From: Solirubrobacteraceae bacterium
GTDB lineage: Bacteria > Actinomycetota > Thermoleophilia > Solirubrobacterales > Solirubrobacteraceae
Assembly (NCBI GenBank): GCA_016462625.1
Contig: JAEMSV010000113.1
Coordinates: forward strand, 1-11,511
Direction: 5' to 3'
Length of the DNA stretch: 11,511 nucleotides
Positions 6,233 through 11,511 of this stretch are shown here, piece after piece. A program made the position numbers and the translations under genes. Under the pieces are notes generated by a model that was given only the letters and a program-made list of their open reading frames with translations, was not told the origin of the DNA and made no database searches. Position 1 is the stretch's first letter, and each line of letters starts with the position of its first letter.

Positions 6233-6245
6233 CTCGCGGGGCATT
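6224..6245 (+). terminator. Strong short hairpin, possible terminator after tRNA-Arg
   Basis: AATGCCCCGC (6224-6233) is the exact reverse complement of GCGGGGCATT (6236-6245), giving a 9-bp stem with a CTCG tetraloop plus further stacking. It shares its left strand with the right arm of the larger palindrome, so the two folds exclude each other. Only ACTTCT follows instead of a T run, so termination is plausible but weakly supported. Confidence 0.5.
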
Positions 6246-6254
6246 ACTTCTGGG

Positions 6255-6260
6255 TAGAGT
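6255..6260 (+). promoter_or_regulatory. Candidate -10 box for the small secreted protein gene
   Basis: TAGAGT fits TANNNT and is identical to the hexamer before the tRNA. It would give a leader of roughly 45 nt containing the GGAGGA ribosome binding site at 6302-6307. No clear -35 is seen. Confidence 0.35.
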
Positions 6261-6310
6261 GGGACTCTCGGCCGCTTCTGCGGCTCTCGGCAATTCTTCT
6301 CGGAGGACCC

Positions 6311-6772
6311 ATGACTCTCAGGCGTATCTGTTTGGCGGCGATCGCTGTTTCGATGCTTGCAATCCCGGCCTATGCGGCCGCAGCGAAGCTGCCGACCTAC
6401 TACCGCTACGGCAGCAAGTGCACGAAGATCGGTTGCTCGCTGGCGGCCTACACGAACTCGAAGAACACGCGCATGGTTGCGTTCAGCCTCGGGCCCAAGT
6501 GCAGCGCGGCCGGATCGAACTTCTCGGCCTCAAACAACGGCGTGCTCTTCAAGATCAACAGCAAGGGCAAGTTCAAGACGACGATCACCTCGAACAGCTA
6601 CGACAAGACCGACGCGCAGGGCACCGCCGGCGTCGTGACGATCGAGGGCAAGGTCACCAAGCAGGACAAGGTCAAGGGCACCTGGTCCGTCGACAAAACG
6701 TCAGTCGGCTGCGCGAACGTGAAGACCGGCAGCTACACGATGAAGTACAAGGGCAAGCAGCAGGGCGGCTGA
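6311..6772 (+). CDS. Small secreted protein of unknown function with four cysteines
   Basis: Exported protein of 153 residues. ATG 6311 is fixed by a strong ribosome binding site (GGAGGA, 6302-6307) and by an immediate signal peptide: basic MTLRR, core 6-20, likely cleavage near AYA|AA at 22. The longer frame from 6221 would bury that signal and start inside the hairpin. The mature part, about 130 residues, is rich in Lys, Ser, Thr and Gly with alternating beta-strand patterns. It has Cys37, Cys42, Cys64 and Cys134, likely two disulfides. The segments NNGVLFKINSKGKFKTT (75-91) and VTIEGKVTKQDKVKGTWSV (109-127) look like beta strands of a small barrel. I associate this layout with secreted proteins of Thermoleophilia, from memory only. 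Its stop abuts the stop of the convergent AEC transporter gene. Confidence 0.85.
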   Translation: MTLRRICLAAIAVSMLAIPAYAAAAKLPTYYRYGSKCTKIGCSLAAYTNSKNTRMVAFSLGPKCSAAGSNFSASNNGVLFKINSKGKFKTTITSNSYDKTDAQGTAGVVTIEGKVTKQDKVKGTWSVDKTSVGCANVKTGSYTMKYKGKQQGG

Positions 6773-7687
6773 TCAGACGAATTCGATGGCAAGCCCCACC
6801 ACCGCGATCACCAACGTCGTCCAGATGATCGCGCCGGTGGTGAGCTTGCGATCGAGTCCGTAGTTGTTGGCCAGCAGCAGGTTGTTGACTCCGGTCGGCA
6901 TCATCGCCTGGAGCACGTAGGCCTTCGGGATCTTTGTGATCCACTGATCCGCCGCCAGCAGAATCAGCGGCAGGAAGCTGAGCTTCAAGAGGCTCGCGGC
7001 GGCAACCGGTCCGGTCAGCTTCGGCGGGAAGCTGAGCTTGTCCAGCTCACTCTCGTGGCGCACGACGATTCCCACCGCGAAGAACCCGGCCGGCAGGATC
7101 GCGTAGACGAGCAGGTGGGTGATGTCGCGCGCCCACTGCGGCGAGAGCGACTCCGGCGCAAGCAGCGCGAGGATCGCGGTGAAGAGCAGCGGGTTCTTCG
7201 TGAAGTACGACTTGAAGCGCTCGCGTGGAGTGTCGGCGTGCGTGCCGAACGCCGCGCCCATCGAGAAGGCGATGAAGATCAGCGACGGCAGCATCAGCAG
7301 GATGTCGTAGATGATTGCCTCGTCGAGCGCCTTGGTTCCGAGCGCGACCGAAGAGAACGCGTACCCGAGATAAGCCGTGTTGCCCATCATCGCGCAGCAC
7401 ACGAACGCGCCGATCTGCGGGCGGGTCAATGTGAAGAGTCGCGTCGCGGCGAGGTATGCGACCGCGAGCAGCAGCAGGTTTCCGATCCAGGCAATCCCGA
7501 GCGCCTTCCCGGCCTCGGCCGTGAACTCGAAGTGCGCGAGGTTGAAGAACAGCACCGGCGGGATGATCACCCAGAGGACGATGTCCATCAGGCGCTTGGC
7601 GAAGCTCTCGGAAGTCTCCGGATGTCTGTGCGCGAAGAACGCGCCCAGCGCGCCGGACACCGCCATCGTGAGGACGATCCAGATCAA
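6773..7687 (-). CDS. AEC-family (auxin efflux carrier-like) transporter
   Basis: Inner-membrane secondary transporter of the AEC family (bacterial members move small organic acids such as malate or malonate; the substrate here is unknown). The 304 residues are nearly all hydrophobic, giving about nine to ten helices with a central cytoplasmic loop (HADTPRERFKSYFTKN, 150-165). Family-like features are the broken helix GNTAYLGYAF (102-111) in the first half and LQAMMPTGVNNLLLANNYG (259-277) in the second. The start is TTG 7687, chosen because it overlaps the galT stop as TTGA and keeps the first helix; an ATG at codon 8 (7666) is the alternative. It is last in the minus-strand operon. Its stop at 6773 directly touches the convergent secreted protein gene. 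Confidence 0.9.
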   Translation of the reverse strand: MIWIVLTMAVSGALGAFFAHRHPETSESFAKRLMDIVLWVIIPPVLFFNLAHFEFTAEAGKALGIAWIGNLLLLAVAYLAATRLFTLTRPQIGAFVCCAMMGNTAYLGYAFSSVALGTKALDEAIIYDILLMLPSLIFIAFSMGAAFGTHADTPRERFKSYFTKNPLLFTAILALLAPESLSPQWARDITHLLVYAILPAGFFAVGIVVRHESELDKLSFPPKLTGPVAAASLLKLSFLPLILLAADQWITKIPKAYVLQAMMPTGVNNLLLANNYGLDRKLTTGAIIWTTLVIAVVGLAIEFV

Positions 7688-8718
7688 CTCAATGCTCCGC
7701 GCAGCTGCTCAGCCGCGTCCTCCGGCGCAACCGCGTTGATCCCGACTCCGGTCCCCAGCTCAAAGCCCGCGGGCTGCCCGAGTCGCGGCGCGATCTCGAT
7801 ACGCCAGCTGTAGCCCTGGGCGCCGCTGGGCGCGGTGCGGATCCAGATGTTCAGGGGCGGGGCGGCCCCTTCCCCGAAATCGATCGCCCCGGCAAGCGCC
7901 TTCAGGGCGGCGTGGAGCATCGCGGTGCCGCGGGAGGCGCTCTCCTCGTAGCGCGGCTCGGGTTTGCGCGGGATCACGGTCAGGCGGTAGGGCGTCGGAG
8001 AGGCAAACGGCGCGATCAGCGCCGCGTGCTCGTCGATCGCGACGAGGCGCTGGCCGCCGCGCACTTCCTCGACCAGCAGGTCCTCGAGCAGCGTGCGGCC
8101 CTGGGTGTGCTCGTAGTAGGCGCGCATGCGTTCGCGCTCACGGGCGACCGGGGGCGGGACGAACGGCAGCGCGAAGAGCTGGGCGTGCGTGTGGGGGAGC
8201 GTCGCCCCGGCCTCGATGCGCTCGTTCACGCAGACGTGGACATATTGCGCTGGCGAGTCGGCGTGCGCGGAGATTCGCGCCGCCCACGCCGCGGTGGCCG
8301 CATCGAGCTCTTCCGGATCAAGCTCGGCCAGTGAGCGCACCGGCCTCGGCGAGTTGACGATCACTTCGTGCATCCCGGCGGCAGGAGCATCGGCAAGCAG
8401 CTGCGGCATCCCGCGCGTTGCGCCGAGCGGGTCCTGCATCCCGCTGGCCACCATCTCGTTGGGGTAGGACTGATCGAGCGCCGGGTACTTGTTCGGCACC
8501 GCGCGCACGCGCCAGCCCGGCGTGTCCGGCGCGGATCCATCGGGGCGATCGGCCCAGACCTCGGGCGGGGTCAGGTGCTCGTTGCCCTCCGCGAAGGGGT
8601 CGTCATCGCCAAGCGGAGCGGGTGGCGAAATCGGTGGCCAGGCGTGCGGCCTGCCGGCTCTGTCATTGGCGACCATCGTACGCAGGCCGCTCATCGGATC
8701 GATGCGCGCCTCAGGCAT
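7684..8718 (-). CDS. galT: Galactose-1-phosphate uridylyltransferase family protein (GalT-like)
   Basis: Nucleotidyltransferase of the GalT branch of the HIT superfamily. Canonical members exchange UDP-glucose and galactose 1-phosphate in the Leloir pathway through a uridylyl-histidine intermediate. The 344-residue protein shows the N-terminal GNEHLTPPEVW (45-55), RVRAVPNKYPAL (70-81), MHEVIVNSP (116-124), and the active-site region VCVNERIEAGATLPHTHAQL (162-181) with His176, His178 as expected nucleophile, and Gln180. The C-terminal repeat has the ELGTGVGINAVAPEDAAEQLR ending. The CxxC that normally precedes GNE is DPFA (40-43), and the usual SPxH reads SPRP (123-126), so three of four structural metal ligands are missing. 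It starts 11 bp after citrate synthase and its stop overlaps the transporter start. No other Leloir gene is visible, so another sugar phosphate or nucleotide substrate is possible. Confidence 0.85.
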   Translation of the reverse strand: MPEARIDPMSGLRTMVANDRAGRPHAWPPISPPAPLGDDDPFAEGNEHLTPPEVWADRPDGSAPDTPGWRVRAVPNKYPALDQSYPNEMVASGMQDPLGATRGMPQLLADAPAAGMHEVIVNSPRPVRSLAELDPEELDAATAAWAARISAHADSPAQYVHVCVNERIEAGATLPHTHAQLFALPFVPPPVARERERMRAYYEHTQGRTLLEDLLVEEVRGGQRLVAIDEHAALIAPFASPTPYRLTVIPRKPEPRYEESASRGTAMLHAALKALAGAIDFGEGAAPPLNIWIRTAPSGAQGYSWRIEIAPRLGQPAGFELGTGVGINAVAPEDAAEQLRGALS

Positions 8719-8729
8719 AAGAGGCGAGC

Positions 8730-9845
8730 CTACGCGTGCTGGGCTACGTCGGCGATGCCGCGCGGGCCGGGGCCCACGTACTTGGCGCTCGGCCGGATCA
8801 GGCGACCCGTGACCTTCTGCTCAAGAATGTGCGCTGACCACCCGGCGGTGCGGGCGCAGGCAAACAGCGGCGTGAAGAGATCCGGCGGGACCTCTGCGAA
8901 GTCCAGAACAACCGCTGACCAGAACTCGACGTTCGTGGCGAGCACGCGGTCGGGTTTGCGTGCGTGGAGCTCGGCGAGTGCGGCCTGCTCAAGCGCCTCG
9001 GCGACGTAGTAGCGCGGGGCGTCGAGCTCTTTGGCGGTGCGGCGCAGCACGCGGGCGCGGGGGTCCTCTGCGCGGTAGACGCGGTGGCCGAAGCCCATCA
9101 GGCGGTCGCCGCGGTCGAGCGCGTCCTTGACCCACTGTTCGGCGTTGCCGGATTCTTCAACGCCGTCGAGCATGTCGAGCACGCGCGAAGGCGCGCCGCC
9201 GTGAAGCGGGCCGCTGAGCGCGCCGACCGCTCCGGAAAGCGCTGCGGCGACATCCGCGCCGGTTGAAGCGATCACGCGGGCCGTGAAGGTTGAAGCGTTC
9301 ATGCCGTGCTCGGCCGCGCTGATCCAGTAGGCGTCGATCGCCTTGACGTGGCCGGGATCTGCCTCGCCACGCCAACGCGTGAGGAAGCGTTCGGAAATCG
9401 TGTTGCACTCGTCGATCTCGCTCTGCGGCACCGGCGGCTGGCCGACGCCACGCGCCGACTGCGCGACGTGGCTGAGTGCCATCACGCTGCTGCGCGCGAG
9501 GTCTGCTCGCACCTGGGCGGGTTCGATGTCGAGGATCTCCTCGAAGCCCCACTCGGAGGCGAGCATTGCGAGCGACGCCTGCAGGTCCACACGGGCATTC
9601 CCGGTGCGGATCCCGAGCGGGTGTTGCTCGGCCGGCGGAAGGCCGGGTTCGTAGGTGCCGTCGACGAGCAGTCCCCAGACGCGCTCAAACGGCACTGCGC
9701 CGACGAGGTCCTCGATGTCAACGCCGCGGTAACGCAGCGCGCCGCCCTCGCGGTCGGGCTCGGCGATCTCCGAGGCGAATGCGACGACGCCTTCGAGTCC
9801 GTCCTGGACTTCCGGGTGCTGAGACATGTCGATCGGGGGATTCAT
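8730..9845 (-). CDS. Citrate synthase (actinobacterial CitA-like)
   Basis: Condenses oxaloacetate and acetyl-CoA to citrate at the entry of the TCA cycle; 2-methylcitrate synthase activity on propionyl-CoA is an alternative for this family. The 371-residue protein has the N-terminal GLEGVVAFASEIAEPD (16-31) and GALRYRGVDIEDL (35-47). It has the catalytic-site regions SAAEHGMNASTFTARV (176-191, His180), GPLHGGAPSRVL (212-223, His215) and GFGHRVYRAEDPR (251-263, His254), and the C-terminal AHILEQ and RPSAKYVGP. At the position of the usual catalytic Asp (NVD motif) it has Glu307 in NVEFWS. ATG 9845 is used, with Met7 possible. No Shine-Dalgarno is seen. It lies 21 bp after the TlpA-like gene and 11 bp before galT in one operon. 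Confidence 0.94.
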   Translation of the reverse strand: MNPPIDMSQHPEVQDGLEGVVAFASEIAEPDREGGALRYRGVDIEDLVGAVPFERVWGLLVDGTYEPGLPPAEQHPLGIRTGNARVDLQASLAMLASEWGFEEILDIEPAQVRADLARSSVMALSHVAQSARGVGQPPVPQSEIDECNTISERFLTRWRGEADPGHVKAIDAYWISAAEHGMNASTFTARVIASTGADVAAALSGAVGALSGPLHGGAPSRVLDMLDGVEESGNAEQWVKDALDRGDRLMGFGHRVYRAEDPRARVLRRTAKELDAPRYYVAEALEQAALAELHARKPDRVLATNVEFWSAVVLDFAEVPPDLFTPLFACARTAGWSAHILEQKVTGRLIRPSAKYVGPGPRGIADVAQHA

Positions 9846-9866
9846 GGTCGCTGGAAATATGGCAGA

Positions 9867-10451
9867 TCAGTTGTTCGGTCCGGCCGCGATCGGACCGGCG
9901 TATCGCTCGATTATCTCGTCGAGCTCCGCGGCGGATTGGATCTGCCCGACGACGCTGCGTACGAGGCGGCCCTCGGCGTCGTAAATGTTCGTCACCGGCG
10001 GAGAGCCGGCGGGCGGAAATTGCTTTGCGATCTTCAGATCCAGGTCGATATAGCTCGGGTAGGCCTGCGGATACTTGCGCAGGAACTGCTTGGCCTTGGC
10101 GTTGCTGTCGGCGACATTCACGCCGAGGAACGCGACGCGATCGCCGTACTTCTTCACAGTCTTCTGCAGGTCCGGGGCTTCAGCGATGCACGGCGCACAC
10201 CAGCTCGCCCATTTGTTCGCGACGACGGGCAGCCCCTTCAGGGACTTCAGGCGCGCTTCGAAGGCCGGCTCACCGCCGGAGATCAGCAGGCTGGACTGCT
10301 CGGAGATCTTCACAAGGCGCGGGTCCGCACCGGTGACGTCCGGCTTCACCTGGCTCAGCGTGGGCCGCGTGACGGTGCTCTTGTCACCGCATCCGGTAGC
10401 CAGAAGCATCAGCGCGGTGAGGCAAATGGCCAGTGGGAGTCGGCGGAGCAT
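9867..10451 (-). CDS. TlpA/ResA-like thioredoxin-fold lipoprotein
   Basis: Membrane-anchored extracytoplasmic thiol-disulfide oxidoreductase, of the type that reduces apocytochrome c or other envelope thiols. The 194-residue protein has a lipoprotein signal peptide: MLRRLP, hydrophobic core, lipobox LATG with Cys21 as lipidated residue. A Ser/Thr/Pro linker is followed by a thioredoxin domain (about 60-185) with WASWCAPC (81-88; redox Cys85 and Cys88). A predicted cis-proline lies in the SPPVTNIYD region (Pro152), and the GVNV strand is at 110-113. ATG 10451 gives an ideal signal peptide start. It is the first gene of the minus-strand operon with citrate synthase, galT and the AEC transporter. 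Its partner is not visible; no cytochrome c maturation genes are in the window. Confidence 0.92.
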   Translation of the reverse strand: MLRRLPLAICLTALMLLATGCGDKSTVTRPTLSQVKPDVTGADPRLVKISEQSSLLISGGEPAFEARLKSLKGLPVVANKWASWCAPCIAEAPDLQKTVKKYGDRVAFLGVNVADSNAKAKQFLRKYPQAYPSYIDLDLKIAKQFPPAGSPPVTNIYDAEGRLVRSVVGQIQSAAELDEIIERYAGPIAAGPNN

Positions 10452-10527
10452 GCGGCAAACGCTATAATCCTCATTGTTACTTCGCCCCCGTAGGGCTATC
10501 CGGACCGCAGAATTTCACTTTCGGATC

Positions 10528-10550
10528 ACCGCGGCGGCAACGGTTTTTTT
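10528..10550 (+). terminator. Weak candidate intrinsic terminator or attenuator
   Basis: ACCG (10528-10531) and CGGT (10541-10544) can pair around a 9-nt GC-rich loop and run directly into T7 (10544-10550) followed by CTTTCTC. The stem is only 4 bp, so this is marginal. It would end a transcript of about 75 nt if the TATAAT at 10463-10468 is a real -10. Confidence 0.25.
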
Positions 10551-10651
10551 CTTTCTCGCGCCAGAGCAGACGAAGTCGCTCTTTCGCCCGGCTCAGTTTT
10601 TGGACTGAGTGCTTCTACATGAACCGTTCTCGCGTTTTTTTGCCTCACACG

Positions 10652-10657
10652 TATGAC
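10652..10657 (+). promoter_or_regulatory. Candidate -10 box of the helicase gene
   Basis: TATGAC shares five of six bases with TATAAC-type -10 boxes and ends 11 bp before the ATG at 10669, the same distance as in pyrE. It implies a leaderless or nearly leaderless mRNA, which fits the absence of a Shine-Dalgarno. The -35 region is not convincing. Confidence 0.3.
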
Positions 10658-10668
10658 CAACACACTCA

Positions 10669-11511
10669 ATGACTGACAAGGTTGTCGCCCCCACGCCCGA
10701 GCAGCTCGAGCGCGTCGAGGATTTCATCCGTGAGCCTGTACTGCTCAACGGTGACGATCCCAAGATCGCGCTGGCGGCCGGAACAATTCGCCGCCGCGCG
10801 TTTGATGACGCGCTGGCCGAGATCGAGTCCGGCGCGGAAGAGGTCTCCCGCGACTGGGCGCGCAAGTACGCACTGGCGCTCGGACTCGAGCGCGAAATCT
10901 CCGTTCCCGAGCCCAAGCTCGTTGACGGCACCGTCCTGAACGCCCACCAGGTGGACGTGCTCTCGGGAACGCTCGCGGCGCTGATGAGCGACGACGAGAC
11001 GCTTGACGGCGGCCCCTACGCCGACGGCGGCGAGTTCGACGAAGAAGACTTCGAGGACGAAGTCGAGGAGAGCGCCCAGGACGAGTCCGAGGACATCGAC
11101 GCCGACATCGACTGGGATGTCTTCGAGGACGAAGAGGAAGAAGAAAAGGAAGACACCGCCGAGTACGTCCTCACCGGCGAGCACAAGGTCGGCAACCACG
11201 TCTCCGCCGACGCCGCGCTCTACGACTCCGAGGAACAGCTTCCCGAGCAGCCCGAAGACCCTTACGCGTCACGCCGTTTCTGGTTCGAGCACGCGACCGG
11301 CGCCGGCAAGTCCGTCGCGGCGCTTGGTTTTGTCGAGGCCTGCCGCACGGGCGGCGTCCTGATCCTGACCCACCGTCGCAACCTCGTCGACCAGTTCATC
11401 GGCGAACTCGTCGATCGTGGCTACAAGGACCGCCTCTCGCCGCCGATGCTCGGCTCCGACGGCCACATGAACGGTCCGGTCACCGTCGAGACCTACCAGT
11501 GGTACGTGCGC
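10669..11511 (+). CDS. Superfamily II DEAD/DEAH-type helicase, N-terminal part, truncated by window edge
   Basis: ATP-dependent nucleic-acid helicase or translocase of the type III restriction/DEAD-like group; only the first 281 residues are visible. Residues 91-105 (NAHQVDVLSGTLAAL) resemble the short HQ/Q-type segment that precedes motif I in these enzymes. Normally motif I follows within about 20 residues. Here about 95 residues intervene, including a tract (122-162) with 27 Asp/Glu of 41. Then FWFEHATGAGKSV (204-216, Walker A with Lys214) and GGVLILTHRRNLVDQF (226-241, motif Ia). DEAD/DEAH box and motifs III-VI must lie to the right. ATG 10669 follows a -10-like hexamer by 11 bp, and there is no ribosome binding site. 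A role in repair, RNA handling or defence cannot be decided from this part. Confidence 0.88.
   Translation, partial: MTDKVVAPTPEQLERVEDFIREPVLLNGDDPKIALAAGTIRRRAFDDALAEIESGAEEVSRDWARKYALALGLEREISVPEPKLVDGTVLNAHQVDVLSGTLAALMSDDETLDGGPYADGGEFDEEDFEDEVEESAQDESEDIDADIDWDVFEDEEEEEKEDTAEYVLTGEHKVGNHVSADAALYDSEEQLPEQPEDPYASRRFWFEHATGAGKSVAALGFVEACRTGGVLILTHRRNLVDQFIGELVDRGYKDRLSPPMLGSDGHMNGPVTVETYQWYVR

Larger units (their letters stand above)
10452..10668. other. Intergenic region between TlpA-like and helicase genes, unusually T-rich in places
   Basis: The 217 bp contain a perfect TATAAT on the plus strand (10463-10468) without a matching -35. There are two T7 tracts (10544-10550 and 10635-10641), unusual in this GC-rich window, and a 6-bp hairpin CTCAGT-TTTTGG-ACTGAG (10592-10609). 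No credible small protein gene is seen. It must carry the divergent start signals of both genes; a short non-coding transcript is possible. Confidence 0.5.

Noticed and set aside
6133..6245. Phage or integrative-element attachment site at tRNA-Arg
   Set aside because: A 9-bp direct repeat of the tRNA end exists, but the copies are only about 100 bp apart and no integrase or cargo lies between them. The palindrome explains the repeat better.
6221..6310. Longer start for the small secreted protein
   Set aside because: It would place a signal peptide internally and ignore the strong GGAGGA site upstream of ATG 6311.
9306..10493. 395-codon open frame on the plus strand opposite citrate synthase and the TlpA-like gene
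   Set aside because: It is a mirror of two genes with intact catalytic motifs, with Arg/His-rich low-complexity translation and no recognisable domain.
10669..11511. Helicase as part of an anti-phage defence system
   Set aside because: Only the N-terminal third or so is visible, and no nuclease, methylase or other defence gene is in the window; the call would be speculation.
1..11511. CRISPR array, insertion sequence or transposase remnant
   Set aside because: I found no regularly spaced direct repeats, transposase motifs or terminal inverted repeats with target duplications.

Overview
This window is high-GC bacterial chromosome that reads as Actinomycetota, possibly class Thermoleophilia (Solirubrobacterales-like). 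The grounds are strong GC bias at third codon positions, GTG and TTG starts, several genes with no visible Shine-Dalgarno site but a -10-like hexamer just upstream (leaderless style), a citrate synthase of actinobacterial CitA type, and a small secreted Cys-containing protein of a kind I associate with Thermoleophilia. The phylum call is fairly secure; the class call is inference. Most of the window is ordinary housekeeping and envelope genes. I see no prophage, transposon, CRISPR array or recognisable defence operon.

Left part (1-4337) is envelope-related. A class A penicillin-binding protein runs off the left edge on the minus strand, preceded on the same strand by an MscS-type mechanosensitive channel. 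Across a 32-bp divergent gap lies a plus-strand pair: a CPBP-family intramembrane protease overlapping by ATGA a secreted YkuD L,D-transpeptidase with a peptidoglycan-binding-like module. A small two-helix membrane protein converges on the pair. Several of these genes concern peptidoglycan synthesis or crosslinking and membrane-tension release.

Middle part (4338-6772): pyrE (orotate phosphoribosyltransferase) with a plausible near-leaderless promoter, an SCP2-like small protein, and a four-helix membrane protein whose last codons and stop lie inside a tRNA-Arg(CCT) gene. Just after the tRNA is a roughly 100-bp imperfect palindrome. One arm is the 3' end of the tRNA itself, and a third copy of the arm tip follows, so two mutually exclusive hairpins are possible. 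A small secreted protein with a strong ribosome binding site follows.

Right part (6773-11511): a compact minus-strand operon, in transcription order a TlpA-like thioredoxin lipoprotein, citrate synthase, a GalT-family nucleotidyltransferase that appears to have lost most of its structural metal-site residues, and an AEC-family transporter with a TTG start overlapping the galT stop. Divergent from it, after a 217-bp intergenic region with two T7 tracts and a TATAAT box, a superfamily II helicase begins and runs off the right edge. It carries a very acidic insertion just before its Walker A motif.

The items most worth follow-up are the tRNA-linked palindrome with competing hairpins, the acidic insertion in the helicase, and the metal-site loss in the GalT-like protein.
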